64,000 nucleotides of DNA, from the NCBI GenBank assembly GCA_900546575.1, contig URDM01000005.1, forward strand, positions 1-64,000. Direction: 5' to 3'. The DNA is from an uncultured Prevotella sp. (GTDB taxonomy: Bacteria > Bacteroidota > Bacteroidia > Bacteroidales > Bacteroidaceae). Below, in pieces: positions 17,345 through 26,952 of this stretch. The notes below the pieces were generated by a model, which saw only the letters and a program-made list of their open reading frames with translations, ran no database searches and had not been told where the DNA came from. Both the position numbers and the translations under genes were made by a program. Numbering within the stretch: position 1 is the first letter of the stretch; every line of letters starts with the position of its first letter.

Positions 17345-18637
17345 ATGAAGGTATATAAAAATCCTGATCGTTCGGAATGGGCGGATATCTGCCTGCGTCC
17401 GCATCTTGACGTTTCGAGTCTCAACAGCGCTGTGTCTGGCATTCTCGATGATGTGCGACTCAGAGGCGACGAGGCCGTAAAGGAGTATGAGGCCAAGTTC
17501 GACCATGCTGTGCTTGGCGAGCTGATGGTAAGCGAAGAGGAAAAGGCAGAGGCAATGGCTGTCATTGACCGCGAACTGCTTGATGCAATAAGGCTTGCCC
17601 ATGACAATATCCATAAGTTTCATAAGGCCCAGCTCATGTCGGCCTGTAAGGTTGAGACTGCACCAGGTGTGGTATGCTGGCAGAAGCAGTTGCCAATAGA
17701 GCGTGTGGGATTGTATATACCGGGCGGTACGGCGCCGCTCTTCTCTACGGTTCTGATGCTTGCCACGCCTGCCAAGATAGCCGGTTGCAGCGAGATAGTG
17801 CTCTGCACGCCTCCTATGGCCGACGGCAAGGTGAACCCAGCAATTCTGGCTGCTGCCAATGTGGTGGGCGTTGATAAGGTGTTCAAGATTGGCGGTGTGC
17901 AGGCTGTTGGTGCGATGGCATACGGTACGCAGTCGGTGCCCAAGGTGTACAAGATATTCGGCCCAGGCAACCAATATGTCATGGCTGCCAAACAGCACGT
18001 GTCACTTCATGAGGTGGCAATAGACATGCCAGCAGGCCCTTCCGAGGTTTGTGTCATAGCCGACGCAGAGAGCAATGCTGAGTTTGTTGCTGCCGACCTT
18101 CTATCGCAAGCTGAGCACGGCATCGATTCACAGGTGCTGCTTGTCAGTACTTCTGAGGATATGATTGACTCTGTGCAGCAGCAGATTGAACTGCAGCTTG
18201 CCAAGTTGCCGCGTCGCGAGATAGCAATGAAGACGCTCGAAAACAGCAAGGCTGTGCTTGTGTCTGATACCGATGAGGCAATAGAACTGAGCAACGCATA
18301 TGCTCCCGAACACCTCATTATAGCCACAGCTGACTATGAGCGTCTGGCCGAGAGGGTGGTGAATGCCGGCAGCGTATTCCTTGGAGATTATGCCTGCGAA
18401 AGTGCAGGCGACTATGCCAGCGGAACCAACCACACATTGCCAACACACGGATATGCTACGGCTTACAATGGTGTGAATATTGACAGCTTCATGCGTAAGG
18501 TTACTTTCCAGCACCTAAGCGCCGAGGGCATTCGCTCTATAGGTCGCGCTGTGGAGGTGATGGCTGCTGCCGAACATCTAGACGCTCATCGCAACGCCAT
18601 GAGTGTGCGCATGGCCAAACTGAACTCTACTCATTAA
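17345..18637 (+). CDS. hisD: Histidinol dehydrogenase
   Basis: Oxidises L-histidinol to L-histidine in two NAD+-dependent steps with one bound zinc. The 430 residues match the family. Motifs include [12 protein letters not shown] near residue 204, PAGPSEV near 226, the zinc-site segment SQAEHG near 257 and the catalytic APEHL segment near 322. It sits 48 bases after hisG and five bases before hisC. Confidence 0.97.
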   Translation: MKVYKNPDRSEWADICLRPHLDVSSLNSAVSGILDDVRLRGDEAVKEYEAKFDHAVLGELMVSEEEKAEAMAVIDRELLDAIRLAHDNIHKFHKAQLMSACKVETAPGVVCWQKQLPIERVGLYIPGGTAPLFSTVLMLATPAKIAGCSEIVLCTPPMADGKVNPAILAAANVVGVDKVFKIGGVQAVGAMAYGTQSVPKVYKIFGPGNQYVMAAKQHVSLHEVAIDMPAGPSEVCVIADAESNAEFVAADLLSQAEHGIDSQVLLVSTSEDMIDSVQQQIELQLAKLPRREIAMKTLENSKAVLVSDTDEAIELSNAYAPEHLIIATADYERLAERVVNAGSVFLGDYACESAGDYASGTNHTLPTHGYATAYNGVNIDSFMRKVTFQHLSAEGIRSIGRAVEVMAAAEHLDAHRNAMSVRMAKLNSTH

Positions 18638-18641
18638 CAAT

Positions 18642-19679
18642 ATGAAAACTCTTAGTGAACTTGTCAGACCCAACATTCTAGGTCTGGCACCATACAGCTG
18701 CGCTCGTGACGAATTCAAGGGTAGGGATGCCCATGTGTTTCTCGATGCCAACGAGAGTCCATACAACTCGCCCTTCAACCGTTATCCCGATCCTCTGCAG
18801 ATGAAGGTGAAGGAGAAGTTGGCGCGTGTCAAGGGTGTTGCGCCCGAGAATATGTGTCTAGGCAACGGTAGCGACGAGACCATAGACCTTGCCTACAGAT
18901 GTTTCTGTCGTCCGGGCATTGATAACGTGGTGGCCATGGAACCTACCTACGGTATGTATAAGGTTTGTGCCGATGTCAACGACGTGGAATATCGCAAGGT
19001 GCTGCTTGACGACAACTTTCAGATTTCGGCCGATGCTATGCTATCTGCCTGCGACGACCGCACGAAGATAATATGGTTGTGCTCTCCAAATAATCCTACG
19101 GGCAATCTTCTGAATGCTGTCGAAATAGAGAAGATACTCACTACGTTTGGCGGTATTGTTGTAGTCGACGAGGCTTATTCCGACTTCAACAAGGCTCGTG
19201 CGTGGCGTACGCGATTGGCCGAATTTCCCAATCTGATTGTATTCAACACTATGAGCAAGGCTTGGGGATGTGCTGCCATTCGCCTTGGTATGGCATTTGC
19301 AAGTAAGGAAATTATCGAGTTGTTCAGCAAGGTGAAGTATCCTTACAATGTCAACGAACTTACCCAGAACTTTGCTATTCAGCGCCTTTCGGATGCGTTT
19401 GAGGTGGAGAAGTGGGTGCGTACCATTGTTGTGGAGCGTGAGCGAATGGTAGTGGCTTTCGGTCAGCTACCCATTTGTGAGAAGGTTTATCCAACCGATG
19501 CCAATTTCTTCCTCGCCAAGGTGAACGATGCTCCACATATCTACAACTACCTTATCGACCGTGGCATCGTTGTGCGCAATCGCAACAATGTGCAGCTTTG
19601 CCATAACTGTCTGCGCATAACAGTAGGCTCGAAGAATGAGAATAATGAATTGCTTGCTGCTTTGAGGCAATATTTATAA
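18642..19679 (+). CDS. hisC: Histidinol-phosphate aminotransferase
   Basis: A PLP-dependent class II aminotransferase that makes L-histidinol phosphate from imidazole acetol phosphate with glutamate as donor. The 345 residues are normal. The N-terminal [17 protein letters not shown] substrate segment and the PLP lysine in NTMSKAWG (about residue 206) are intact. It is the last gene of the his block; a strong terminator follows, so hisB and the remaining his genes must lie elsewhere. Confidence 0.96.
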   Translation: MKTLSELVRPNILGLAPYSCARDEFKGRDAHVFLDANESPYNSPFNRYPDPLQMKVKEKLARVKGVAPENMCLGNGSDETIDLAYRCFCRPGIDNVVAMEPTYGMYKVCADVNDVEYRKVLLDDNFQISADAMLSACDDRTKIIWLCSPNNPTGNLLNAVEIEKILTTFGGIVVVDEAYSDFNKARAWRTRLAEFPNLIVFNTMSKAWGCAAIRLGMAFASKEIIELFSKVKYPYNVNELTQNFAIQRLSDAFEVEKWVRTIVVERERMVVAFGQLPICEKVYPTDANFFLAKVNDAPHIYNYLIDRGIVVRNRNNVQLCHNCLRITVGSKNENNELLAALRQYL

Positions 19680-19762
19680 AGGATATATTGATAGAAAATA
19701 TTGGCTTGTCTGAATATGTAAAGATAAAGCTAACTACGCTAAAACTTTGGTTATAAATAACT

Positions 19763-19810
19763 AAAAACTCGTTGTACATTCTCCTAGTGTGGATGTACAA
19801 CGAGTTTTTT
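19763..19810 (+). terminator. Terminator after hisC
   Basis: AAAAACTCGTTGTACAT at 19763-19779 is a perfect inverted match to ATGTACAACGAGTTTTT from 19793, with a 13-base loop and a T run. The matching A run lets it work on both strands, where hisC and lpdA converge. Confidence 0.92.
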
Positions 19811-19902
19811 GTAATGTTTTTTTCTTATTTTATATTGATGCTATAGTGTCTTCGTTGGATTATTGCAGTACTAGGCATAAGTACTGAGGCTATATCATAT
19901 AT

Positions 19903-19938
19903 AAAAATAGAAGGTAAACACAAATTAGTATTTACCTC
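19903..19938 (-). terminator. Terminator after lpdA
   Basis: On the minus strand GGTAAA and TTTACC (19931-19936 and 19913-19918) bracket a 12-base loop and are followed by a T-rich tract (19902-19908). The short stem makes it weaker than the neighbouring hisC terminator. Confidence 0.6.
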
Positions 19939-19964
19939 CTACTTGATTATTTTATAACTTTTAA

Positions 19965-21329
19965 TTATAAAGCCATGTCGTGCAAAATTTCAGACAGGGT
20001 AGGGTGGATGTGTATGATGTTGGCCAGCTGCTGAAGTGTAGTGCCGCTGTTCATCAATGCTGCAATCTCCTGTACCATATCGGCTGAGTGGGCACCAAAT
20101 GCGTGACATCCTACTATCCTCTGGTCATTGGCTGTATCAACGAGGAGTTTTATCATTCCGTCGGTCTCGTTCATAGCGAGCGCTTTGCCGTTGGAGCGGT
20201 AGAAACCCTTGCGACACTCGTAGGCGCGCTGCTCGGCCTTCAGCTGGTCTTCGCTCAATCCTACGCTTGCTGCCTCGGGATTGGTGAATATGGCAGATGG
20301 CATTACGTCGAAGCGGATGTCATCGGGGCGGTTGAGTATGCGATTGACCACATGCAGACCTTGGAATGTGGCTGCATGTGCCAGCAGACAGCGTCCGTTG
20401 ACGTCGCCGATGGCGTATACGCCACTAACGTTAGTCTGGAAATCATCGTCTACCACTATGCCTTTAGGCGAGTGTTCTATGCCTACCTGTTCGAGTGCGA
20501 GACCTTCTGTGCAGGGTTTGCGTCCGGTAGCTATAAGCACCATATCTGCATCTATGCTAACAGGTTTGCCCTTTTTCTCGAAGCTTACAGTCAACTGTTT
20601 GGTTCCGTCTTCGGCATCGGTCTGCGTTATCGACTTTACAGCCGACTGCATATAGAATTCTACACCACGCTTGCCTATGGTCTGACGCAGGCGCTTGGCA
20701 ATGTCGGAGTCGAGCACGGGCAGACATTCCTTAAGAAACTCTATTACCGTTACGTTGCTGCCAAAGCTGCTGAACACCGATGCAAACTCCATGCCTATCA
20801 CTCCTGCGCCTATGATGCACAGGCGTTTGGGCAGGTGGTCGATATCAAGCAGTTCGGTTGAAGTGACAACTCCCGGCAATGTGGTTCCCTCTATAGGCGG
20901 ACACTTTGAATCGCTGCCTGTGGCTATTATGATGTTTTCGGCCGTGTACTGCTCGTTGCCAACGGCTACTGTATGAGCATCAGCAAATGAGGCTGTTCCT
21001 CGCACGAGCGTAATGCCAGGTGTCTGCATGAGTGTTTCCACTCCGCTGCGCAGCTGACCAACAACCTCTTGCTTACGCTCAATCACCCGGCCGAAGTCGA
21101 GTGAGTAGCCTTCGCCCATAAGTCCGAATGTGTCGGCATGGCGTAGCGTGTCTACTATTTCGGCGTTGCGGCAGAGTGTTTTGGTGGGTATACAGCCACG
21201 ATTGAGGCATGTGCCTCCAGCTTCAGCCTTCTCGATGATGACAACCGATAGTCCGTGCAAGGCAGCATGGTGGGCGGCACGATAGCCGCCCGGACCCGAG
21301 CCTATGATAATTAAATCCGAATGTATCAT
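19965..21329 (-). CDS. lpdA: Dihydrolipoyl dehydrogenase (E3 / L-protein)
   Basis: An FAD flavoenzyme that reoxidises dihydrolipoyl groups using NAD+. The 454 residues contain the N-terminal FAD Rossmann motif GSGPGGYRAA near residue 11, the redox disulfide GGTCLNRGCIPTKT near 38-51, the NAD-binding GAGVIGMEFAS near 173, and the C-terminal HIHPTLSE with the catalytic His-Glu pair. It lies 21 bases downstream of gcvPB, so here it most likely serves the glycine cleavage system, though it can also serve 2-oxoacid complexes. Confidence 0.96.
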   Translation of the reverse strand: MIHSDLIIIGSGPGGYRAAHHAALHGLSVVIIEKAEAGGTCLNRGCIPTKTLCRNAEIVDTLRHADTFGLMGEGYSLDFGRVIERKQEVVGQLRSGVETLMQTPGITLVRGTASFADAHTVAVGNEQYTAENIIIATGSDSKCPPIEGTTLPGVVTSTELLDIDHLPKRLCIIGAGVIGMEFASVFSSFGSNVTVIEFLKECLPVLDSDIAKRLRQTIGKRGVEFYMQSAVKSITQTDAEDGTKQLTVSFEKKGKPVSIDADMVLIATGRKPCTEGLALEQVGIEHSPKGIVVDDDFQTNVSGVYAIGDVNGRCLLAHAATFQGLHVVNRILNRPDDIRFDVMPSAIFTNPEAASVGLSEDQLKAEQRAYECRKGFYRSNGKALAMNETDGMIKLLVDTANDQRIVGCHAFGAHSADMVQEIAALMNSGTTLQQLANIIHIHPTLSEILHDMAL

Positions 21330-21350
21330 ATCTGTTGTTGTGTTCGAATG

Positions 21351-22805
21351 CTATTGGTTCATCTGTTTCCAAGTGAGAATAGGGTGCTTGGCAGCCAATA
21401 CGTCGTCAACACGTCCTACAGGAGTGTTGTGAGGCGCGGTCTTCACCTCCTCTGGATTGGTCTTGGCTTCCTCTGCAATCTGTCTGAGTACTTCGATGAA
21501 TGCGTCGATAGTCTCCTTGCTTTCGCTCTCGGTAGGCTCTATCATCATAGCCTCGTGGAATAGCAGCGGGAAATAGATGGTAGGAGCGTGGTAGCCGTAG
21601 TCGAGCAGACGCTTTGCCACGTCCATAGTGGTTACGCCGGTCGACTTGTCCTTGAGTCCGTCGAATACAAACTCGTGCTTGCATACTGTAGGAATTGGCA
21701 GGGCGTAGACGTCCTTAAGCGACTCCTTCACGTAGTTGGCATTGAGCGTTGCGAGTGGTCCTACCATGCGTATGTGTTCTTTGCCGAGCGAGAGAATATA
21801 GGCATAAGCGCGCATCATTACTGCAAAGTTGCCGAAGAATTCGCCTACGTGTATGTTGCCCTCGTCGCAGCCTACTATCTTGTATGTGTCGCCATCCTTT
21901 TCTACCTTAGGTACGGGCATGAACTGCTCCAAACCTTTGCGTACGCCTACAGGACCTGAACCTGGTCCACCGCCTCCGTGAGGTGTTGAGAATGTCTTGT
22001 GCAGATTGATGTGCATCACGTCGAATCCCATGTCGCCCGGACGGCATACGCCTAGCATCGGGTTGAGGTTGGCTCCGTCGTAATACATCAGTCCGCCACA
22101 TTCGTGTACGAGCTGCTGTATTTCAGGTATTTTGCACTCGAAGAGACCAAGCGTGTTGGGATTGGTCATCATCATGGCAGCTACGGTGTCATCGAGCAGT
22201 CCGCGCAGGTCTTCCGTGTCGACGACTCCGTCGGCTGTCGATTTTACCTCAACAATTTCCAGTCCGCATACAGCAGCCGAAGCAGGGTTGGTGCCGTGTG
22301 CAGAGTCTGGTACAATCACCTTTGTACGCTTCATGTCGCCACGGCTCTGGTGGTAGGCGCGTATGATCATGAGTCCGGTAAGCTCGCCGTGAGCACCTGC
22401 AAAGGGATTGAGCGTGAACTCTTCAAGACCGGTTATTGCCGCCAGGCTCTTCTGCATCTCGTAGTACAGCTGCAATGCTCCTTGGCATGTCTGCTCTGGC
22501 TGCAAGGGATGCAGTTCGGCAAACTGGGGCATGGCAGCCACTTCTTCGTTGATAATAGGGTTGTACTTCATCGTGCAACTTCCCAGCGGATAGAATCCGT
22601 TGTTTACGCCGAAGTTGTTGGCGCTCAGATTAGTGTAGTGGCGTATAACGGTAAGCTCGTCGCACTCAGGCAGTTGGGCGTCATCGTTACGTCGCATGGC
22701 TTCTGGCACTTCATGATGTCCAAACTCGTTTTGGGGGAGGGAATAACCGCGTCTCCCGGGATGCGACAATTCAAAAATCAGATTTCCATAAAGACGGTTG
22801 TTCAT
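21351..22805 (-). CDS. gcvPB: Glycine dehydrogenase (decarboxylating) subunit 2
   Basis: The PLP-carrying C-terminal half of split P-protein, which decarboxylates glycine and passes the aminomethyl group to GcvH. The 484 residues include the PLP lysine in NLHKTFSTPHGGGG near residue 271. The N-terminal FELSHPGRRGY is typical. It overlaps gcvPA by four bases (ATGA), expected for subunits made in equal amounts. Confidence 0.97.
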   Translation of the reverse strand: MNNRLYGNLIFELSHPGRRGYSLPQNEFGHHEVPEAMRRNDDAQLPECDELTVIRHYTNLSANNFGVNNGFYPLGSCTMKYNPIINEEVAAMPQFAELHPLQPEQTCQGALQLYYEMQKSLAAITGLEEFTLNPFAGAHGELTGLMIIRAYHQSRGDMKRTKVIVPDSAHGTNPASAAVCGLEIVEVKSTADGVVDTEDLRGLLDDTVAAMMMTNPNTLGLFECKIPEIQQLVHECGGLMYYDGANLNPMLGVCRPGDMGFDVMHINLHKTFSTPHGGGGPGSGPVGVRKGLEQFMPVPKVEKDGDTYKIVGCDEGNIHVGEFFGNFAVMMRAYAYILSLGKEHIRMVGPLATLNANYVKESLKDVYALPIPTVCKHEFVFDGLKDKSTGVTTMDVAKRLLDYGYHAPTIYFPLLFHEAMMIEPTESESKETIDAFIEVLRQIAEEAKTNPEEVKTAPHNTPVGRVDDVLAAKHPILTWKQMNQ

Positions 22806-24130
22806 AGCGTTTCCTCCTTCACAATGTTTACGAGTTGGTCAATTTCTTGCTTCGTGCGTTTCTCGGTTACGGCAAACATCAGGGTGTTGTCGTCAATCTT
22901 TATGCCGCCCAATATTCCGTTTTCGATAAATCGTTTCTGCAGGCTGTCAACGTTGCCCTTATAGCTTACGCAGAACTCGTTGAAGAAGCCTTGTGGGTAT
23001 TTGTCCTCAAACTTGCCTGTAGCTATCAGCTGGTCGTGCAGATAGTGTGCTCCGTCGTATGATATCTGTGCAGCCTCCTTGAGTCCTTCCTTGCCCATAA
23101 CCGACATATAAATGGTGACGAAGAGAGCCATGAGCGACTCGTTAGAGCAGATGTTTGACGTAGCTTTTTGGCGGCGTATATGCTGCTCGCGAGCCTGCAG
23201 AGTGAGTACGAATACACGTTGTCCGCGATTGTCAAGAGTCTGTCCGACGATGCGTCCAGGCATCTTGCGCATCAGTTTCTCTGTGCAGCACATATAGCCT
23301 ACTGACGGACCTCCGAACGCCATCGGGATGCCCAGCGACTGTCCGTCGCCTACAGCTATGTCGGCACCCCATTCGCCTGGAGTCTTAAGTAGGGCAAGGT
23401 CGGCAGCTATGCTGTTGATTACGAACAGGGCTTTGTTGGCGTGGCAAGAATCTGCATATCCTGCGTAGTCTTCCACAATGCCATAATAGTTAGGCTGCTG
23501 TACGATAACGCCAGCCACGCCACCCTTGCCAAGACGCTCGTCCATCTGCGCCTTGTCTGTAACACCATCGTTTTGGGCTATCATTTCTACGTTAAATCCG
23601 TGGAAATGTGCGTAAGTTTTCACAACATCTACGATTTTCGGGTCTACTGTGCCAGAAATCAGCACGGTATCGGTCTTCTTTGTCGAAGCCATAGCCATGA
23701 TTGCTGCCTCGGCTGTGGCGGTAGATCCGTCGTACATTGACGCGTTGGAAATGTCCATACCGGTCAATTCTGCCATCATACTCTGATATTCGAATATGTA
23801 ATGGAGTGTTCCCTGCGAAATTTCTGCCTGATAAGGGGTGTAACTTGTGAGGAATTCAGAGCGTGATATGATGTTTGGCACTATTGCCGGAGTGTAATGG
23901 TCGTAGCATCCAGCTCCGGCAAACACCGTGAGACGCTTGTTTTTGTTGCCTAATTTCTCGAAGAATGTACGTATGCCTGCTTCGCTCAAGGGTTCGGGCA
24001 AGTCATATTCTCCCTTGAAACGTATCTGTTCGGGCACGTCAGAGTAGAGGTCGTCGAGCGACTCCATTCCGGCCTTCGCAAGCATCTGCTTTATCTCTTC
24101 CTCGGTATGGGGAAAATACTTGAAGTTCAT
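22802..24130 (-). CDS. gcvPA: Glycine dehydrogenase (decarboxylating) subunit 1
   Basis: The N-terminal half of split P-protein (442 residues); it has the aminotransferase-like fold and pairs with GcvPB but lacks the PLP lysine. Family segments include AGAGCYDHYTPAIVPNI near residue 71, TPYQAEISQGTLH near 97 and VGDGQSLGIPMAFGGP near 256. Separated from gcvH by 158 bases holding a repeat-rich spacer, so it could be transcribed both from the upstream gcv promoter and from one of its own. Confidence 0.97.
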   Translation of the reverse strand: MNFKYFPHTEEEIKQMLAKAGMESLDDLYSDVPEQIRFKGEYDLPEPLSEAGIRTFFEKLGNKNKRLTVFAGAGCYDHYTPAIVPNIISRSEFLTSYTPYQAEISQGTLHYIFEYQSMMAELTGMDISNASMYDGSTATAEAAIMAMASTKKTDTVLISGTVDPKIVDVVKTYAHFHGFNVEMIAQNDGVTDKAQMDERLGKGGVAGVIVQQPNYYGIVEDYAGYADSCHANKALFVINSIAADLALLKTPGEWGADIAVGDGQSLGIPMAFGGPSVGYMCCTEKLMRKMPGRIVGQTLDNRGQRVFVLTLQAREQHIRRQKATSNICSNESLMALFVTIYMSVMGKEGLKEAAQISYDGAHYLHDQLIATGKFEDKYPQGFFNEFCVSYKGNVDSLQKRFIENGILGGIKIDDNTLMFAVTEKRTKQEIDQLVNIVKEETL

Positions 24131-24153
24131 AGTTTGATTAGGGGATATTAATA

Positions 24154-24260
24154 GTTAGGAATGGGGAGTATACAGTAAATCAGAAGCTGGGAACCGGGAG
24201 TGCGGAGTCCTTGCTTATGCTAAACGTTCCGCTATTCTCCTGATTCCCTACTCCTTGACT
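24154..24260. repeat. Inverted phrase repeat between gcvH and gcvPA
   Basis: The left side carries GGAATGGGGAGT, GGGAACCGGGAGT and GCGGAGT phrases; the right side carries the opposite-strand phrases (TATTCTCC, GATTCCCTACTCC). Together they form an imperfect palindrome of about 100 bases within the gcv gene run. It has no coding potential and could fold in the mRNA. Confidence 0.6.
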
Positions 24261-24288
24261 TGTTGTATCCGTAAGATTTCAGATTTCT

Positions 24289-24669
24289 TTATGCCTTGCA
24301 GAAATCCTCATAGCTCTGTGCGTCCATGAGGTTGTCAATCTCGGCTGTGTCAGAGAGCTTAACCTTGATGATCCAGTTTTCGAACGGATTCTCGTTAAGC
24401 AGTTCGGGTTTGTCTTCGAGGGCTTCGTTCACCTCTACTACAGTACCGGTTACGGGCGAGATGAGGTCGCTTGCAGCCTTAACGCTCTCTACTGCGCCGA
24501 AATCCTCGTCAGCCTCAACTTCGTCGTCAACTTCGGGAAGGTCGACGTAAACCACGTTGCCGAGTGCGTTCTGGGCATAATCTGTGATGCCTACATATGC
24601 GAAATCGCCTTCTATCTTTACATATTCGTGTGACTCAGAATAGTAGAGTCCTTCAATTACTTTTGCCAT
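24289..24669 (-). CDS. gcvH: Glycine cleavage system H protein
   Basis: A 126-residue lipoyl carrier that shuttles the aminomethyl group among P, T and L proteins. The lipoylated lysine is Lys64 in AVESVKAASDL, and the IGITDYAQ and NENPFENWIIKVK segments are typical. The lipoate could be attached by the LplA encoded two genes upstream in the same run. Confidence 0.97.
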   Translation of the reverse strand: MAKVIEGLYYSESHEYVKIEGDFAYVGITDYAQNALGNVVYVDLPEVDDEVEADEDFGAVESVKAASDLISPVTGTVVEVNEALEDKPELLNENPFENWIIKVKLSDTAEIDNLMDAQSYEDFCKA

Positions 24670-24716
24670 AAATGTTATTAGTTGTTAGTTGTTTATATAT
24701 AAGTTATTAGTTTTAA

Positions 24717-25805
24717 TTATTTCTTGTAATGCTTGTCGTAGAAGCGCTTCTTCACCACTACGCCGAGGAAAGTCTTCTTGCGGATCTGTACCTCAAGTTC
24801 TGTGCCGAGCTTGGCATAGCGTGCGTCAACAAGAGCCATACATACCGACTTGTCGGTAGAAATAGTATGATAGCCTGTGGTCACCTCGCCAACCTCTTCG
24901 CCTTCGTGCAGAATCTTGTAGCCGTGGCGTGGAATGGCTCGGTCGCTTAGCTCGATGCCAATCACTCGCTTGCTTACACCGTTGGTCTTCTGTTCTACGA
25001 GTGCTTCCTTACCGATGAATTCGGGCTTGTCGAGCTTGCAGAACATACTCAATCCTGCCATTACGGGTGAAATCTCGTTGGAAAGTTCGTCGCCATAGAG
25101 TGGAAGTCCTACCTCAAAGCGCAATGTGTCGCGGCATCCGAGTCCGCAAGGCTTGCAACGGCCTGAGGCCAGCAGCTTGTCCCATTGCTCGTTGATGTAG
25201 GAGTGTGAAGCGTATATTTCGAATCCGTCCTCGCCTGTGTAGCCTGTGCGACTGATGATAACTGTCTCACCAGCTACGTCGATGGTCTTGGTTGTGTAGA
25301 ATATTAGCTCCTTGCAAGCCAGTCCCAATACTTCCTCTACCACCTGCTCTGCCTCAGGACCTTGCACGGCAAGCTGTCCGTATTGTTCCGAGCAGTTCTT
25401 GAACTCCACGTCGTATCCCTCCAGATGACTTTCCATCCATTCTACGTCCTTGTCGATGTTGGCAGCGTTGATTACGAGGAAGAAGTCGTTCTCAGCCATC
25501 TTGTACACGAGCAGATCGTCAACGGTTCCGCCATTCTCATAGCACATCATTCCGTAGAAAATCTTGCCTGGTTCGGCTCCGCGCACATCGTTGGTGAAGA
25601 TGTGGTTGACGTATCGTTCGGCGTCAGGACCCTTTACGGTCACTTCGCCCATGTGTGAAACATCAAACACTCCGCAATGCTGGCGTACGGCGTTGTGCTC
25701 GTCGGCGATGTTTGAATACTGGATTGGCATGATAAAACCGCCAAAGGGTTGCATCAAGGCTCCGAGAGCTACATGTTTGTCATAAAGGCACGTTTTCTTT
25801 TCCAT
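24717..25805 (-). CDS. gcvT: Glycine cleavage system T protein (aminomethyltransferase)
   Basis: Releases ammonia from the aminomethyl-lipoyl arm and forms 5,10-methylene-THF. The 362 residues begin with the folate-domain segment HVALGALMQPFGGFIMPIQY and contain FDVSHMGEV near residue 47 and SRTGYTGEDGFEIY near 185. It sits between lplA and gcvH, 47 bases from gcvH. Confidence 0.97.
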   Translation of the reverse strand: MEKKTCLYDKHVALGALMQPFGGFIMPIQYSNIADEHNAVRQHCGVFDVSHMGEVTVKGPDAERYVNHIFTNDVRGAEPGKIFYGMMCYENGGTVDDLLVYKMAENDFFLVINAANIDKDVEWMESHLEGYDVEFKNCSEQYGQLAVQGPEAEQVVEEVLGLACKELIFYTTKTIDVAGETVIISRTGYTGEDGFEIYASHSYINEQWDKLLASGRCKPCGLGCRDTLRFEVGLPLYGDELSNEISPVMAGLSMFCKLDKPEFIGKEALVEQKTNGVSKRVIGIELSDRAIPRHGYKILHEGEEVGEVTTGYHTISTDKSVCMALVDARYAKLGTELEVQIRKKTFLGVVVKKRFYDKHYKK

Positions 25806-25846
25806 AAAAGATTAGTATTTGTAAGGTTTAATGATATTTCTTTATT

Positions 25847-26833
25847 TTAGTTGTTGGGGTATTTCGTCAGAAGATTGACAAAGTCGTCCTTCTTCAGGTT
25901 GAGAATCACGTTGTCGAGCTGGTCAGGCAGGGCTGCGTTTATTGCATCCATAGTGTAGGCTGTGCCTTGCAGCTTGGCTATAATCTGCTGTCCGATGTCG
26001 CCCACGAGGAAGAAATCGCCCTTGATGTCGATGTCTTTTATCACATTGTTCTTCATCTCCATGCTTATCACGAAGTCGCCTACGCCCTCAATGCGTCCGC
26101 TACGGGTTATGTTGTAGCTTGGATTGTTGCCGTAGATGAATTCGGGTGTGAGGTATTCTTCTTCGATGTGTGCTATTTCGGCTATTGCTTCGTCGTCGAG
26201 AATGATTTCGCTGTCGCAAAGGTTGCGTCGTGTGAAGTCCTTGAACTCTTCTATATCCAGACTGATGTGATCCTTCAGGAGTGTGATGTGCTGGCGCACG
26301 CTTTGTATTCCTTTCGACACGAGTTTCTCGCACGATGGCGTTATTGCGCCTACCATATTCTCTATGTTTGTGTCGTATAGCATGGTGCCGTGTACTATGC
26401 TGCGTCCGGGTATGTGATAGAAGGCGTTGCCCGACACCTTGCGTCCTTCTATCATTATGTCGTTGCGTCCGCTTGTTTCGGCAGGTATTCCGAGCTTGCG
26501 CAGCATTTCCGACACCATATCTATATATTTGCTGAATGTCAGACTCACATTCTCGTCGGGTGTTATGTACGAGAACATGATGTTGGTCATGTCGGCATAG
26601 ACGCAGCCTCCTCCGCTTTTGCGACGATAGGTTTGTATGTTGTGTTGTCGGCAATATTCTATGTTCACCTCGTTCTGTATGAGCTGGTTGCGTCCGAAGA
26701 TAACAGTCGGGTCAACCTGCCACATGAAGAAATACTCGCCCTTGTCGAGGTGGCGGGCAATGTATTCTTCCATGGCGAGATAGAATGTGAGCCTTCTTTT
26801 AGGTCTGGTATTATTTAAAGCTACGTATATCAT
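25847..26833 (-). CDS. lplA: Lipoate-protein ligase
   Basis: Activates free lipoate with ATP and attaches it to lipoyl-domain lysines. The 328 residues show the RRKSGGGCVYADMTN nucleotide/lipoate-binding loop near residue 71, the GNAFYH segment near 133, and the C-terminal accessory domain. It is first in the gcv run, 41 bases before gcvT, so its main client is probably GcvH. A TAAGTTTG promoter element lies upstream. Confidence 0.94.
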   Translation of the reverse strand: MIYVALNNTRPKRRLTFYLAMEEYIARHLDKGEYFFMWQVDPTVIFGRNQLIQNEVNIEYCRQHNIQTYRRKSGGGCVYADMTNIMFSYITPDENVSLTFSKYIDMVSEMLRKLGIPAETSGRNDIMIEGRKVSGNAFYHIPGRSIVHGTMLYDTNIENMVGAITPSCEKLVSKGIQSVRQHITLLKDHISLDIEEFKDFTRRNLCDSEIILDDEAIAEIAHIEEEYLTPEFIYGNNPSYNITRSGRIEGVGDFVISMEMKNNVIKDIDIKGDFFLVGDIGQQIIAKLQGTAYTMDAINAALPDQLDNVILNLKKDDFVNLLTKYPNN

Positions 26834-26873
26834 ATTATAATGTGTAATTTCGTCAGGTTATTGGTAACAGTTG

Positions 26874-26881
26874 CAAACTTA
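26874..26881 (-). promoter_or_regulatory. -7 element for the lplA-gcv operon
   Basis: TAAGTTTG on the minus strand, 41 bases ahead of lplA. I found no -33 TTTG at standard spacing and no glycine riboswitch fold in the 119-base gap. Confidence 0.5.
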
Positions 26882-26952
26882 CACAAAAATATTTATATGC
26901 GTTAATCTTTAAGCACTTTTATTTTTTAATAATTCTGAAAAAAGGGAGATTG

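Noticed and set aside
26834..26952. Glycine riboswitch ahead of the gcv operon
   Set aside because: The gap is 119 bases, AT-rich, and shows no tandem aptamer core.
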